From positions 2,790,001 to 2,854,000 of the forward strand of contig NZ_CP023701.1 in the NCBI RefSeq assembly GCF_008704535.1: 64,000 bases of DNA, written 5' to 3'. Both the position numbers and the translations under genes were made by a program. Under the pieces are notes generated by a model that was not told the origin of the DNA, ran no database searches, and saw nothing but the letters and a program-made list of their open reading frames with translations. This DNA comes from Streptomyces subrutilus. Its GTDB lineage: Bacteria > Actinomycetota > Actinomycetes > Streptomycetales > Streptomycetaceae. How positions within the stretch are numbered: the first letter of the stretch is position 1; each line of letters starts with the position of its first letter. This document shows positions 25,089 to 33,635 of this stretch, in pieces.

Positions 25089-25946
25089 ATGAGCAAGCCG
25101 CCGCGCCTCACCCTGCCGCCCACCGCCCGCGCGTACCTCCTGGACACCGGGCGCGGTGGTTTCGCCGTGCACGAGGCCGGCGAGCCGGTCCGCGGCACCG
25201 CCCTGCTGCTCCCCGGGTTCACGGGCAGCAAGGAGGACTTCGTCGCCCTGCTGGAGCCGCTGGCGGCCGCCGGGTACCGGGTGCTGGCGGTCGACGGGCG
25301 CGGGCAGTACCAGAGCCCGGGACCGCGCGAGGAGGACGCGTACGCGCTGGAGGAACTGGCGCGGGACGTCCTCGCACAGGTCCGCGCGCTGGACGCGGGT
25401 CCGGTGCACCTGGTCGGGCACTCGCTGGGCGGTCTGATCGCCCGCGCGGCCGTCCTGCGCGACCCGGCGCCCTTCGCGTCGCTGACCCTGCTGAGCAGCG
25501 GGCCGGCCGCCATCGCCGAGGAGCAGCAGGCCCGTACGAAGCTGCTGGTGGCCGCCTTGGAGGCGCTGCGGGAGGACATGCCCGGGGTCTGGGCGGCGAT
25601 GCGCGCGCACGACCCGCAGGACGCGTCGCCGGACTCCGGCGAGCTGACCGCGTTCCTGCGCGAGCGGTGGCTGGAGACGGTCCCGGAGCAGCTGATCGCC
25701 ACGGGCCGCGCACTGATCTGCGAGCCGGACCGGGTGGCGGAGCTGGCGGCCGTGGCGCTGCCGAAGCTGGTGCTGTCGGGGACGGTGGACTACGCGTGGC
25801 CGGTGCCGCTGATGGACGACATGGCGCGGCGGCTGGGAGCGGCCCGGGTGGTGGTGGAGGGCGCCGAGCACTCCCCGAACGCGGAGAATCCGCAGGTCAC
25901 GGCAGGTGCACTGGCCTCGTTCTGGGACTCCTGCTGCCGTGCGTGA
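25089..25946 (+). CDS. Alpha/beta-fold hydrolase
   Basis: A 285-residue cytosolic hydrolase. LLPGFTGSKEDF gives the oxyanion loop, GHSLGG the nucleophile elbow (Ser about 117), SGTVDYAWP the acid region and EGAEHSPN the histidine. No signal peptide is seen. Substrate unknown. The gene stands alone behind a terminator, with a leaderless-type promoter directly before the ATG. Confidence 0.85.
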   Translation: MSKPPRLTLPPTARAYLLDTGRGGFAVHEAGEPVRGTALLLPGFTGSKEDFVALLEPLAAAGYRVLAVDGRGQYQSPGPREEDAYALEELARDVLAQVRALDAGPVHLVGHSLGGLIARAAVLRDPAPFASLTLLSSGPAAIAEEQQARTKLLVAALEALREDMPGVWAAMRAHDPQDASPDSGELTAFLRERWLETVPEQLIATGRALICEPDRVAELAAVALPKLVLSGTVDYAWPVPLMDDMARRLGAARVVVEGAEHSPNAENPQVTAGALASFWDSCCRA

Positions 25947-26055
25947 CGAGGCTAGTGCTTAGGCTGTGAAAAAATTTCCTTAGCGTAGGGAATGTTTGCC
26001 TCTTGCACTTCGTTAACCCTGTACAAGGAGAAACACCGACGAAGGGAGACGCCCC

Positions 26056-26208
26056 GTGCGCTTCGAGATTCTGCGCCTGGACGACGTCGACGGGTCCGCC
26101 GTGGACAGCACCGTCGTGGACGCGGCCTCCGTCAACCGGATCGTGCAGCAGGCCGCCGCTGTCGGCCAGCGCATTCTGATCCGACCGGCCGAGTCGGCGT
26201 CCGTCTGA
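26056..26208 (+). CDS. Conserved small Streptomyces protein, 50 residues
   Basis: GTG at 26056 (GGGAG upstream) opens a 50-codon gene; the product starts VRFEILRLDDVDGSAVDST and ends RILIRPAESASV. It has a beta-hairpin-like start, a central amphipathic helix and no cysteine or membrane segment. I recognise this as a small protein kept in streptomycetes, with no known function. A hairpin terminator follows. Confidence 0.75.
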   Translation: MRFEILRLDDVDGSAVDSTVVDAASVNRIVQQAAAVGQRILIRPAESASV

Positions 26209-26233
26209 CGCCCGTCCGTTCTCGCACACGTCG

Positions 26234-26265
26234 ACGCCCCCGCACCGTCACCGGTCCGGGGGCGT
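26234..26265. terminator. Terminator hairpin between converging genes
   Basis: A nine-pair stem (ACGCCCCCG with CGGGGGCGT) encloses 14 bases, between the 50-residue gene and the MarC gene. Confidence 0.65.
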
Positions 26266-26294
26266 TCGCATGTGCGGGGTCGGGCGCGGGGCCC

Positions 26295-26900
26295 TCAGGC
26301 GCCGCGCACGACCTGGAGCACGCCGTTGATGATCTGCTGTACGGCGATCGCGGAGAGCATCATGCCCGCCAGCCGCGTCACGAGGACGACGCCGCCGTCC
26401 TTGATCACCCGGATGATCACCAGCGAGTAGCGCATGGTGAACCAGAGCACCAGGTGCATGGCGACGATCGCCGACCAGACGGAGACCTGACCGGTGACCC
26501 CGTCGGCCTTCTGCACGGCCAGGATGACCGAGACGATCGCGCCGGGACCGGCCAGCAGCGGCATGCCGAGCGGGACCAGGGCGACGTTGACGTCCTTGGT
26601 CTGCTTGGGCTCGTCGGTCTTGCCGGTGAGCAGGTCGAGGGCGATCAGCAGGAGCAGCAGCCCGCCGGCGATCATCAGGGCCGGGACCGAGACGTGCAGG
26701 TAGTCCAGGATCTGCTGGCCGCAGAGGCCGAAGACGGCGATGACGCCGAAGGCCACGCAGACCGCCTGCCAGGCCATGCGGCGCTGCACCTTGGCGGGGC
26801 GGCCCGAGGTCAGGGCGAGGAAGATCGGCGTGATCCCCGGGGGATCCATGATCACGAAAAGGGTGAGGAAGAGGGAGCCGAAGACGGCGAAGTCGAACAC
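26295..26900 (-). CDS. MarC/UPF0056 family integral membrane protein
   Basis: A 201-residue protein with six predicted membrane helices and the family string VIMDPPGITPIFL near the N-terminus. The later GMPLLAGPGAIVSVIL is also typical. The Escherichia coli MarC was once linked to antibiotic resistance, but a role is not established; the family may be a transporter. GTG at 26900 is used as start. The PHP-domain gene lies 68 bases upstream on the same strand, so they may share a transcript. Confidence 0.9.
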   Translation of the reverse strand: MFDFAVFGSLFLTLFVIMDPPGITPIFLALTSGRPAKVQRRMAWQAVCVAFGVIAVFGLCGQQILDYLHVSVPALMIAGGLLLLLIALDLLTGKTDEPKQTKDVNVALVPLGMPLLAGPGAIVSVILAVQKADGVTGQVSVWSAIVAMHLVLWFTMRYSLVIIRVIKDGGVVLVTRLAGMMLSAIAVQQIINGVLQVVRGA

Positions 26901-26968
26901 AGTGATGCCTTGCGGGAGAGGGGGTGGTGCGAAGAGGGCGGGACGGGGGGAGCGGGCGCGCGGCCCTG

Positions 26969-27832
26969 CTACCGGTGCCGTCCGCCGGCGCCCGGCACGG
27001 GGAAGGCCCCCGTCGCGCGGCGGGTGATCTCGCCGTAGATCTCGGGGTCGGTGGTGTACTCCCCGAGGCGGCAGGTCTTGCGGCTGCCGTGGTAGTCGCT
27101 CGACCCGGTGGTGAGCAGGTCCAGGTCCGCCGCCAGGGCGCGCAGCCGCGCGCGGGTGGCGGGGTCGTGGTCCATGTGGTCGACCTCGATGCCGTCCAGG
27201 CCCGCTCCGGCCAGGGCGGCCAGCGCGGAGTCGGGCACGCAGCGGCCGCGCCGGGCGGCCGCCGGGTGCGCGAGGACGGTGACGCCGCCGGCCGCCTTGA
27301 CGAGGCGCACGGCGTCGAAGGGGTCGAGCTCGTGCTTCTCCGCGTGCGCGCGGCCGCCGTCGGCGAGCCAGTCGGGGGTGAAGGCGTCCGAGACGCTCGC
27401 CACGACCCCCAGCTCCACCAGCGCGGCCGCGACGTGCGGCCGGCCCACGGAGCCCTCGCCGGCGATCCGGGCGACCTGCTCCCAGGTGATGTCCACGCCG
27501 AGGGCGCGCAGCGCGGCGACCATGGCCCGGGCGCGCGGGACGCGGTCGTCGCGGACGAGCTCGCGCTCGCGGGCGAACTCGGGCTCCTCGGGGTCGAAGA
27601 GGTAGGCGAGCAGGTGCACCCCGACCCCGTCGAGCCGGCAGGACAGCTCGGCCCCGGTCACCAGCGTCAACCCGGCGGGCAGCGCCGCCAGGGCCTCGGC
27701 GTACCCGCCCACGGTGTCGTGGTCGGTCAGCGCGACCACGTCCAGCCCGGCACCGGCGGCGTTGCGCACCAGCTCGGCGGGGGTGTCCGTACCGTCGGAC
27801 GCCGTGGAGTGGGCGTGCAGGTCGATGCGCAC
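26969..27832 (-). CDS. PHP-domain phosphoesterase (RNase AM/TrpH-like)
   Basis: A 287-residue metal-dependent phosphoesterase. Motif I is DLHAHSTASDGTDTP at the N-terminus, motif II ALTDHDT, motif III in VLAHPAA and motif IV in SSDYHGS, all with metal-binding His/Asp. Relatives include E. coli YciV (RNase AM), a 5'-3' exoribonuclease and 3',5'-bisphosphate phosphatase. The start is GTG with GGAG seven bases upstream. Confidence 0.9.
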   Translation of the reverse strand: MRIDLHAHSTASDGTDTPAELVRNAAGAGLDVVALTDHDTVGGYAEALAALPAGLTLVTGAELSCRLDGVGVHLLAYLFDPEEPEFARERELVRDDRVPRARAMVAALRALGVDITWEQVARIAGEGSVGRPHVAAALVELGVVASVSDAFTPDWLADGGRAHAEKHELDPFDAVRLVKAAGGVTVLAHPAAARRGRCVPDSALAALAGAGLDGIEVDHMDHDPATRARLRALAADLDLLTTGSSDYHGSRKTCRLGEYTTDPEIYGEITRRATGAFPVPGAGGRHR

Positions 27833-27917
27833 AGCCTGACTCCGGGGATCGTACGGACGGGGGACGCTCCAGGATAACCGCGCCGCGGGCCCCCGCGATC
27901 CGCCCCGACCGGCCGCG

Positions 27918-27952
27918 GCCCCGCGCCGCCGCAGGTCAGCCCGGCGCGGGGC
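27918..27952. terminator. Terminator hairpin
   Basis: An 11-bp stem (GCCCCGCGCCG with its complement) with a 13-base loop lies just after the stop of the minus-strand gene at 27983. Confidence 0.65.
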
Positions 27953-27982
27953 GGTGCGACGGGCCCGGTCGGGCCTCCCCGG

Positions 27983-28627
27983 TCAGGACGGGCCGAGGAC
28001 GCGGGGGCTCAGGGCGCCGCAGGGCAGCAGTTCCACTTCGGCGCCGGCGTCGCGCAGGTCGGTGAGGACCAGTTCGTCGTACATCAGCAGGCCCGACTGC
28101 TCCGGCCAGACGATCGCCCAGAGCCACAGGCCGCGCGCCTCGCCCGCGAAGACCGCCCGGTCGTCGGGGGCCCCGGTCACGTGCCACAGCGGGGTGGGGC
28201 GGCCGGCCGCGACGACCTTGGCGTGCGGCGGCGCGGAGACGTCGATGGCGGAGCCGGGGTCCGGGCCGTCGATGCCGGCGTACCGCGCGCCCAGGCCCAC
28301 GCCCAGTTCCTCGGCCACGAGCAGCAGCTCCCCGATGCCGCCGAGCGGCCCGGGACCGGAGCAGGCGACGGCCGTGGCCCGCCCGCCGCTGCGGTCGTCA
28401 CCGGCGGACGCCACTCCGGTGAACAGCCAGCCCACCGGCAGCGGCCACGGCATCCACACCGGCACCCGGGCCCGGTGCACCACGACGCCCAGGCCCTCGA
28501 CGCTGGGCGGGATGACGGGTTGCAGGGGGTGGACGGTGCCGTGCGCGGCGCACTGCCAGGAGTCGGAGAAGAGGCCGGGCGCCCTGACCCGGCCACCGCA
28601 CTTCGGGCAACTCGGTTCGCCCCTCAT
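27983..28627 (-). CDS. DUF6758-like protein with N-terminal zinc ribbon
   Basis: A 214-residue soluble protein known as a conserved streptomycete hypothetical. The first residues MRGEPSCPKCGGRV and the later SWQCAAHG give two CxxC/CxxxH-type metal sites, a zinc ribbon. The rest is an alpha/beta domain with VPVWMPWPLPVGWLFTGV and several Gly-rich loops. I recall DUF6758 for this family but cannot verify it. GGAGGAG lies 11 bases before the ATG. Function unknown. Confidence 0.7.
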   Translation of the reverse strand: MRGEPSCPKCGGRVRAPGLFSDSWQCAAHGTVHPLQPVIPPSVEGLGVVVHRARVPVWMPWPLPVGWLFTGVASAGDDRSGGRATAVACSGPGPLGGIGELLLVAEELGVGLGARYAGIDGPDPGSAIDVSAPPHAKVVAAGRPTPLWHVTGAPDDRAVFAGEARGLWLWAIVWPEQSGLLMYDELVLTDLRDAGAEVELLPCGALSPRVLGPS

Positions 28628-28710
28628 AAGATGCCACGCTCCTCCCCGCCCGGCGCGCCGTCAAGACGCGATCACCCTTCCGGGCGCCCGGTGCCGGTAC
28701 GGGTACGGGT

Positions 28711-29295
28711 TCAGTCCAGGGCGACCGCCGTACGCAGAGGGTCCCGCAGATCCGTGCCGCGCGCGAGCCATCGCTCCTGGAGGGCCGCCGCACCGTGCAC
28801 GCGCTTCCAGGCCGCCTCGTTCGCCGTCATCGGCAGGAGCGGCAGGAAGTGCACCGGGTCCAGCGGCTCGTCCAGTTCCAGGTCGTCCACCAGACCGCCC
28901 GGCTCGGCGACCAGGACCGAGCTGAACGGCGCCCCGTCCCAGAGCGGCGCCCCCACGTCCAGCGAGGCACCGGGGGCCACGATCAGGCCCTCCACCTGCG
29001 GGGACGCGGCCAGCACGGCGAGCGGCCGGAGCAGCTTGTCGGTGGGCGCCCGCCCGGCCCGCACGGTCAGCACCAGCTCGGCGCGCGGGCCGCGCACGGG
29101 GTCGGCGACCACGGCGGTCGGATCGGTCATCGGGTGTGCGGACATCCCGAGGGTCGCGTACCGCACGAGGTCGCCCTCGGCGAAGCGGAGTACCTCGATG
29201 CGGTCGGTGCCCAGGAAGGTGACGGCGGCGCGGGCGTCGGGCTCGCCGAACGCGGTGCGCAGCCGGGCCTCGACGAGGGCCAGAATTTCTGCCAT
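28711..29295 (-). CDS. Suppressor-of-fused (SUFU) domain protein
   Basis: A 194-residue soluble protein of the SUFU family: RYATLGMSAHPM near residue 50, AELVLTVRAG, and the C-terminal LLPMTANEAAWKRVHGAAAL are family-like. Bacterial SUFU proteins are often immunity proteins of toxin systems, but no toxin gene is adjacent, so a housekeeping role is equally likely. TATGCT (29302-29307, minus strand) is six bases before the ATG, pointing to a leaderless mRNA. Confidence 0.82.
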   Translation of the reverse strand: MAEILALVEARLRTAFGEPDARAAVTFLGTDRIEVLRFAEGDLVRYATLGMSAHPMTDPTAVVADPVRGPRAELVLTVRAGRAPTDKLLRPLAVLAASPQVEGLIVAPGASLDVGAPLWDGAPFSSVLVAEPGGLVDDLELDEPLDPVHFLPLLPMTANEAAWKRVHGAAALQERWLARGTDLRDPLRTAVALD

Positions 29296-29301
29296 GAAGT
29301 G

Positions 29302-29307
29302 AGCATA
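29302..29307 (-). promoter_or_regulatory. -10 box TATGCT, leaderless type
   Basis: TATGCT lies six bases before the ATG at 29295. Confidence 0.5.
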
Positions 29308-29338
29308 GAACTCGTATCAGCCGGGTAAAGGGCGGGTC

Positions 29339-29575
29339 TTGACCATCCGTCGGCTGTTAGTGTGGTCAGCTGGTCGGGGCCGCACGCAGCGGGCCCCGTC
29401 CAGCGTTGGCCGGGGGAGCCGCATCGGCACCGCCCGGCAACAGGACGTCCCTCACGGGGGACCGGCCGGAGGAGGTGGGGCTGCGGTGGATCGAAGTCGA
29501 TCGTGCAGTACCAGCCGCTCTTCCGCTTCTGTGACGGGCGCTTCCCGCCCCCTGTGATCTTCTGATCAGTAGAAG
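29339..29575 (+). ncRNA. Strongly folding 5' region upstream of corA, candidate structured RNA
   Basis: The 408-base gap before corA has TTGACC at 29339 (possible -35; a -10 is not convincing) and then a run of stems on the plus strand: CGGGGCC with GGCCCCG (29375-29398); GTTGGCCGGG with CCCGGCAAC (one bulge) around an inner GCCG-CAT-CGGC (about 29406-29443); GTCCC with GGGAC (about 29449-29464); CTGC/GCAG around GATCG-AAGT-CGATC (about 29481-29508); GGGCG with CGCCC (29536-29550); CTTCT with AGAAG (29559-29575). No M-box signature is visible. It may be a leader that senses Mg2+ or another ligand, or a separate small RNA. Confidence 0.4.
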
Positions 29576-29703
29576 AGCGACGGCAGAACTTTGTCCTCCG
29601 TCCTGTTACCCCCTGCCCAGGCCCGTCCGCCCGCAGCGGCCGCGCCTCCGGAGGGGGCCTCCCACCCGTACGGCCCGCTGCCGTGCGCGCGAAGGAGCCT
29701 GCC

Positions 29704-30828
29704 ATGTCGATGCTGCCCTACCTGCGTGCGGCCGTCCGTCCGTCGCTGCGCAAGACCGCCCCGGCCCAGTCCGGCTACGACACCACCCGCGATCCGTCCG
29801 CGAGCAGCGCGGTCGTCGACTGCGCCGTGTACCGCGACGGCCGGCGCGTCCCCTCGGGTCCCGGGCCCGCGTGCCTGACGCCCCGCGAGGCGATGCGGCG
29901 GGTACGCGAGGACGGCGGCTTCGCCTGGATCGGGCTGCACGAGCCGACCGAGGCCGAGTTCGCCGGGATCGCCGCGACCTTCGGGCTGCACCCGCTGGCG
30001 GTCGAGGACGCGGTGCACGCGCACCAGCGGCCCAAGCTGGAGCGCTACGACGACACCCTGTTCACCGTCTTCAAGACGATCCACTACGTGGAGCACGCCG
30101 AACTGACCGCCACCAGCGAGGTGGTGGAGACCGGTGAGGTGATGTGCTTCACCGGCCCCGACTTCGTCATCACCGTGCGGCACGGCGGACAGGGCTCCCT
30201 CAAGGGCCTGCGCCACCGCCTCCAGGGCGACCCCGACCTCCTCGCCAAGGGCGCCTCGTCGGTGCTGCACTCCATCGCCGACCACGTCGTGGACGGGTAC
30301 ATCGCGGTCGCCGCGGCCGTCCAGGACGACATCGACCAGGTGGAGAGCGAGGTCTTCGCGGCGCCCGCCAAGGGGGCCGTGCGCGGCGGCGACGCGGGCC
30401 GCATCTACCAGCTCAAGCGCGAGGTGCTGGAGTTCAAGCGGGCCGTCTCCCCGCTGCTGCGCCCGATGGAGCTGCTGAGCGAGCGGCCGATGCGGCTGGT
30501 GGACCCGGACATCCAGAAGTACTTCCGGGACGTAGCCGACCACCTGTCCCGGGTGCACGAGCAGGTCGTCGGCTTCGACGAGCTGCTGAACTCCATCCTC
30601 CAGGCCAACCTGGCGCAGGCGACGGTCGCCCAGAACGAGGACATGCGCAAGATCACCTCCTGGGCGGCGATCATCGCCGTGCCCACGATGATCTGCGGGG
30701 TGTACGGGATGAACTTCGAGCACATGCCCGAGCTCCAGTGGAAGTACGGCTACCCGATGGTGATGGCCTCGATCGTGGGGATCTGCTTCACCATCCACCG
30801 GGCGCTGCGCCGCCACGGCTGGCTCTGA
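29704..30828 (+). CDS. corA: CorA-family magnesium/cobalt transporter
   Basis: A 374-residue divalent-cation channel subunit. The cytosolic N-domain (to about residue 300) contains HPLAVEDAVHAHQRPK and long helices; two membrane helices at the C-terminus are joined by the loop with the selectivity motif GMN (YGMNFEHMPEL, about 337). It forms pentamers for Mg2+ uptake. GAAGGAG six bases before ATG 29704 decides the start. Its mRNA could begin with the structured region upstream. In M. tuberculosis, corA (Rv1239c) also lies in this gene neighbourhood. Confidence 0.93.
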   Translation: MSMLPYLRAAVRPSLRKTAPAQSGYDTTRDPSASSAVVDCAVYRDGRRVPSGPGPACLTPREAMRRVREDGGFAWIGLHEPTEAEFAGIAATFGLHPLAVEDAVHAHQRPKLERYDDTLFTVFKTIHYVEHAELTATSEVVETGEVMCFTGPDFVITVRHGGQGSLKGLRHRLQGDPDLLAKGASSVLHSIADHVVDGYIAVAAAVQDDIDQVESEVFAAPAKGAVRGGDAGRIYQLKREVLEFKRAVSPLLRPMELLSERPMRLVDPDIQKYFRDVADHLSRVHEQVVGFDELLNSILQANLAQATVAQNEDMRKITSWAAIIAVPTMICGVYGMNFEHMPELQWKYGYPMVMASIVGICFTIHRALRRHGWL

Positions 30829-30847
30829 ACCGCACCGCCCCAGCCCC

Positions 30848-30853
30848 TACTCT
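30848..30853 (+). promoter_or_regulatory. -10 box TACTCT, leaderless type
   Basis: TACTCT is seven bases before the ATG at 30861 and there is no ribosome site in between. Confidence 0.55.
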
Positions 30854-30860
30854 GGTCCGC

Positions 30861-31373
30861 ATGACTCTGACCACGCTCGACCTGGCCCTCGTCGAGGAGG
30901 CCACGAAGAAGTCCGGTCTCATCTGGGTCCGGGGCGCCGGGGCCGACCGCGCCCTGTGGCACGCCTGGGTGGACGGCGCGGCGCACGTGCTGGGCGACGG
31001 GCCCGGTGAGCAGCCGTTCCCCGGGCTGGCGGACGGCGCGCCCGCGGAGGTGACCGTGCGCAGCAAGGACAAGGGCGGCCGGCTGGTGGCCTGGACGGCG
31101 ACGGTACGGGAGCTGGCGCCCCGCGGCGAGGAGTGGACGGCCGCGGTCGCCGAGCTCAAGGGCAAGCGGCTGAACGCGCCCGACTCGGAGGGGATGACGG
31201 AGCGGTGGGCGCGCGAGTGCCGGCTGCTGCGGCTGGAGCCCCGGTCGGTGCACCCCGGGCTGCCGGACGGCTCGCTGGCCGCCGTCCCGCCGGGCTCCCC
31301 CGCGACGACCCGCCGGCCCGTCCCGGCGGCGCTGCCGAGGCTGCTGCTGAAGCGGAAGCGGAAGCCGGCCTAG
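30861..31373 (+). CDS. Conserved hypothetical protein, possible split-barrel
   Basis: A 170-residue soluble protein. Its first 100 residues alternate like a beta-barrel (SGLIWVRGAGADRALWHAW, VTVRSKDKGGRLVAWTATVR) and are vaguely like FMN-binding split-barrel proteins; the C-terminal 40 residues are Pro/Arg-rich and probably disordered, ending in KRKRKPA. I do not recognise it with certainty. ATG at 30861 follows corA by 32 bases but has its own leaderless-type -10 box. Confidence 0.7.
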   Translation: MTLTTLDLALVEEATKKSGLIWVRGAGADRALWHAWVDGAAHVLGDGPGEQPFPGLADGAPAEVTVRSKDKGGRLVAWTATVRELAPRGEEWTAAVAELKGKRLNAPDSEGMTERWARECRLLRLEPRSVHPGLPDGSLAAVPPGSPATTRRPVPAALPRLLLKRKRKPA

Positions 31374-31389
31374 GATCCCGGGACCCGCC

Positions 31390-32184
31390 CTACGGGGTGC
31401 CCGGGTTCGAGCCCTGGCCCGCGCCCTTGGAGGGGGCCGGGACCGCGCCGCCGGCGCTCTGGTCCTTGGTGGTGGGCAGCTGGGAGCCGTAGTCGACGGT
31501 CTGGTCCTCGGCCGGCGGTGCGAGCGGGAACGGCTTGCCCCACTCGGCGAGTTCCACCCGGCCGGCGCCGCCCGCGCGCTCCAGGAGCAGCGGGTAGGGG
31601 GTCCCCTCCAGGGACACCGACAGCTTGCCGCCCTTGCCCTGGTCCGCGGTGACCTGCACGACGCGGGTGTGGCCGACCTTGGCGTAGGAGCCCTTGGCCA
31701 GCGTGCCCTGGAGGCCGAGCAGCCCGTCGAGCAGGACGTCCATCTCGGTGAAGCCGCGGAACTGCTTGTAGGTGGGGTCGCTCTGGGGCACCTTGACGTA
31801 CTTGTCGCCGAGCTTGCCGGCCGAGTCGGACTGGCCCCAGAAGGCGGCGCTCGCCTTCAGGTACAGCTGGTCGCCGACCCGCAGCAGCTGGAAGGTGTCC
31901 TCGGACGACTTCACCTCGCCCGAGCCGCCGTCCGACTTCAGCCGCATGTCGAGGGTGAAGGACTTGCCGCCGCTCACCAGCGTGCCGGACAGGTGCACCG
32001 CCTCGGCCTCGGTCGCCGCGGCCTTCGCCTTCGCCTCGATCTTGTCGGCGGTGAGCTTGCCGACCCCGTTGGTGCCCTCGTCGGGGTCCTCGCCGCAGCC
32101 CGTACCGGTGACGGCGAGGCCCGCGCACAACGCACCGACCAGGGCGGCCCGGCGCAGCCGTGCGGCGGGGAAGTAGGCGGTCAC
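31390..32184 (-). CDS. LppX/LprAFG-like lipoprotein (DUF1396)
   Basis: A 264-residue lipoprotein. Signal peptide residues 1-29 end in VTGTGCGED, lipidated at the Cys. The mature protein has the LolA-like half-barrel of mycobacterial LprG/LppX: HLSGTLVSGGKSFTLDMRL and the following alternating strands. Mycobacterial members carry lipids or lipoglycans across the envelope; the ligand here is unknown. GTG at 32184 is used. The C-terminus is a Pro/Gly/Ser linker. It converges with the upstream plus-strand gene, and only 16 bases separate their ends. Confidence 0.85.
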   Translation of the reverse strand: MTAYFPAARLRRAALVGALCAGLAVTGTGCGEDPDEGTNGVGKLTADKIEAKAKAAATEAEAVHLSGTLVSGGKSFTLDMRLKSDGGSGEVKSSEDTFQLLRVGDQLYLKASAAFWGQSDSAGKLGDKYVKVPQSDPTYKQFRGFTEMDVLLDGLLGLQGTLAKGSYAKVGHTRVVQVTADQGKGGKLSVSLEGTPYPLLLERAGGAGRVELAEWGKPFPLAPPAEDQTVDYGSQLPTTKDQSAGGAVPAPSKGAGQGSNPGTP

Positions 32185-32313
32185 GTGCGCGTGCCTCTCG
32201 TCGTGCGTCTGCGGGCAGCAGGCAGCGTACCCGCCCGTAGGCCGGGCGCCGTCAGCCCCCCGGGCGCACCCCGGCCGGACCGCCCCACCAGGACGGTCGG
32301 CGGCGGCACGGGC

Positions 32314-32319
32314 TAGCCT
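32314..32319 (+). promoter_or_regulatory. -10 box TAGCCT of the CBS/MgtE_N gene
   Basis: TAGCCT lies 44 bases before ATG 32364; AGGAGG stands seven bases before that ATG, so this is a leadered transcript. Confidence 0.45.
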
Positions 32320-32363
32320 GAGGGGCGGCAGGACTGGTGGATGACGCTCTAGGAGGCGCTCGG

Positions 32364-33635
32364 ATGGCTGCAGGCGCCCCGCGGATCTTCGTCTCGCATC
32401 TGTCGGGTGTGCCCGTCTTCGACCCCAACGGCGACCAGGTCGGCCGCGTCCGCGACCTCGTGGCGATGCTGCGCGTCGGCGGCCGCCCGCCGCGGCTGCT
32501 GGGTCTGGTGGTCGAGGTGGTCAGCCGGCGCCGGATCTTCCTGCCGATGACCCGGGTCACGGGCGTGGAGTCCGGGCAGGTCATCACGACCGGCGTGGTC
32601 AACATGCGGCGCTTCGAGCAGCGCCCCACCGAGCGGCTGGTCCTCGGCGAGCTGCTGGACCGCAGGGTCAGGCTGGTCGCGGACGGCGAGGAGGTCACCG
32701 TCCTGGACGTGGCCATCCAGCAGCTGCCGGCCCGCCGGGACTGGGAGATCGACCGCATCTTCGTGCGCAAGGGCAAGTCGGGGGCGCTGCGCCGGCGCGG
32801 CGAGACCCTGACGGTGGAGTGGTCGGCGGTGACGGGCCTCTCGCTGGAGGAGCACGGGCAGGGCGCCGAGAACCTGGTCGCGACCTTCGAGCAGATGCGC
32901 CCGGCCGACGTGGCGAACGTGCTGCACCACCTGACGCCCAAGCGTCGCGCCGAGGTGGCCAACGCCCTCGACGACGACCGGCTGGCGGACGTCATGGAGG
33001 AGCTGCCGGAGGACGAGCAGGTGGAGATCCTCGGCAAGCTGAAGGAGGAGCGGGCCGCCGACGTCCTGGAGGCGATGGACCCGGACGACGCGGCCGACCT
33101 GCTGTCCGAGCTGCCGGAGGACGACAAGGAGCGGCTGCTCACGCTGATGCGGCCGGACGACGCGGCCGACGTGCGGCGGCTGATGTCGTACGAGGAGAAC
33201 ACCGCGGGCGGGCTGATGACGACCGAGCCGATCGTGCTGCGGCCCGACGCGACGGTGGCCGACGCGCTGGCCCGGGTGCGCCAGTCGGACCTGTCGCCGG
33301 CCCTGGCGGCGCAGGTGTACGTGTGCCGGCCGCCGGACGAGACGCCGACGGGCAAGTACCTGGGCACGGTCCACTTCCAGCGGCTGCTGCGGGACCCGCC
33401 GTTCACGCTCGTCAGCTCGATCGTGGACACGGGGCTGCCGCCGCTGCGCCCCGACGCCTCGCTGGCGGTGGTGACGAGCTACCTGGCGGCCTACAACATG
33501 GTGGCGGTGCCGGTGGTCGACGAGAGCGGCTCGCTGCTGGGCGCCGTGACCGTGGACGACGTGCTGGACCACCTTCTGCCGGACGACTGGCGGGAGACGG
33601 ACTTCCATTCCGAGGAGGCCGTACGTGGCCACTGA
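32364..33635 (+). CDS. PRC-barrel/MgtE_N/CBS-domain protein without channel domain
   Basis: A 423-residue cytosolic protein. Residues 1-75 and the following beta-rich part resemble PRC-barrels. Residues about 165-285 are a MgtE_N superhelix of repeated units: LDDDRLADVMEELPEDEQ, LEAMDPDDAADLLSELPEDD, MRPDDAADVRRLM. A pair of CBS domains follows (GGLMTTEPIVL, and VVDESGSLLGAVTVDDVL at the end). In MgtE channels this part senses Mg2+ but here the membrane domain is absent. The gene overlaps the DUF1003 gene by 11 bases. AGGAGG before the ATG fixes the start. A Mg2+ sensing role is inferred. Confidence 0.87.
   Translation: MAAGAPRIFVSHLSGVPVFDPNGDQVGRVRDLVAMLRVGGRPPRLLGLVVEVVSRRRIFLPMTRVTGVESGQVITTGVVNMRRFEQRPTERLVLGELLDRRVRLVADGEEVTVLDVAIQQLPARRDWEIDRIFVRKGKSGALRRRGETLTVEWSAVTGLSLEEHGQGAENLVATFEQMRPADVANVLHHLTPKRRAEVANALDDDRLADVMEELPEDEQVEILGKLKEERAADVLEAMDPDDAADLLSELPEDDKERLLTLMRPDDAADVRRLMSYEENTAGGLMTTEPIVLRPDATVADALARVRQSDLSPALAAQVYVCRPPDETPTGKYLGTVHFQRLLRDPPFTLVSSIVDTGLPPLRPDASLAVVTSYLAAYNMVAVPVVDESGSLLGAVTVDDVLDHLLPDDWRETDFHSEEAVRGH

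Noticed and set aside
29339..29703. M-box (ykoK) Mg2+ riboswitch before corA
   Set aside because: I looked for the conserved M-box core (GUUAGGUGAGGCUCCU-like) and found none; the region is kept only as an unclassified folded leader.
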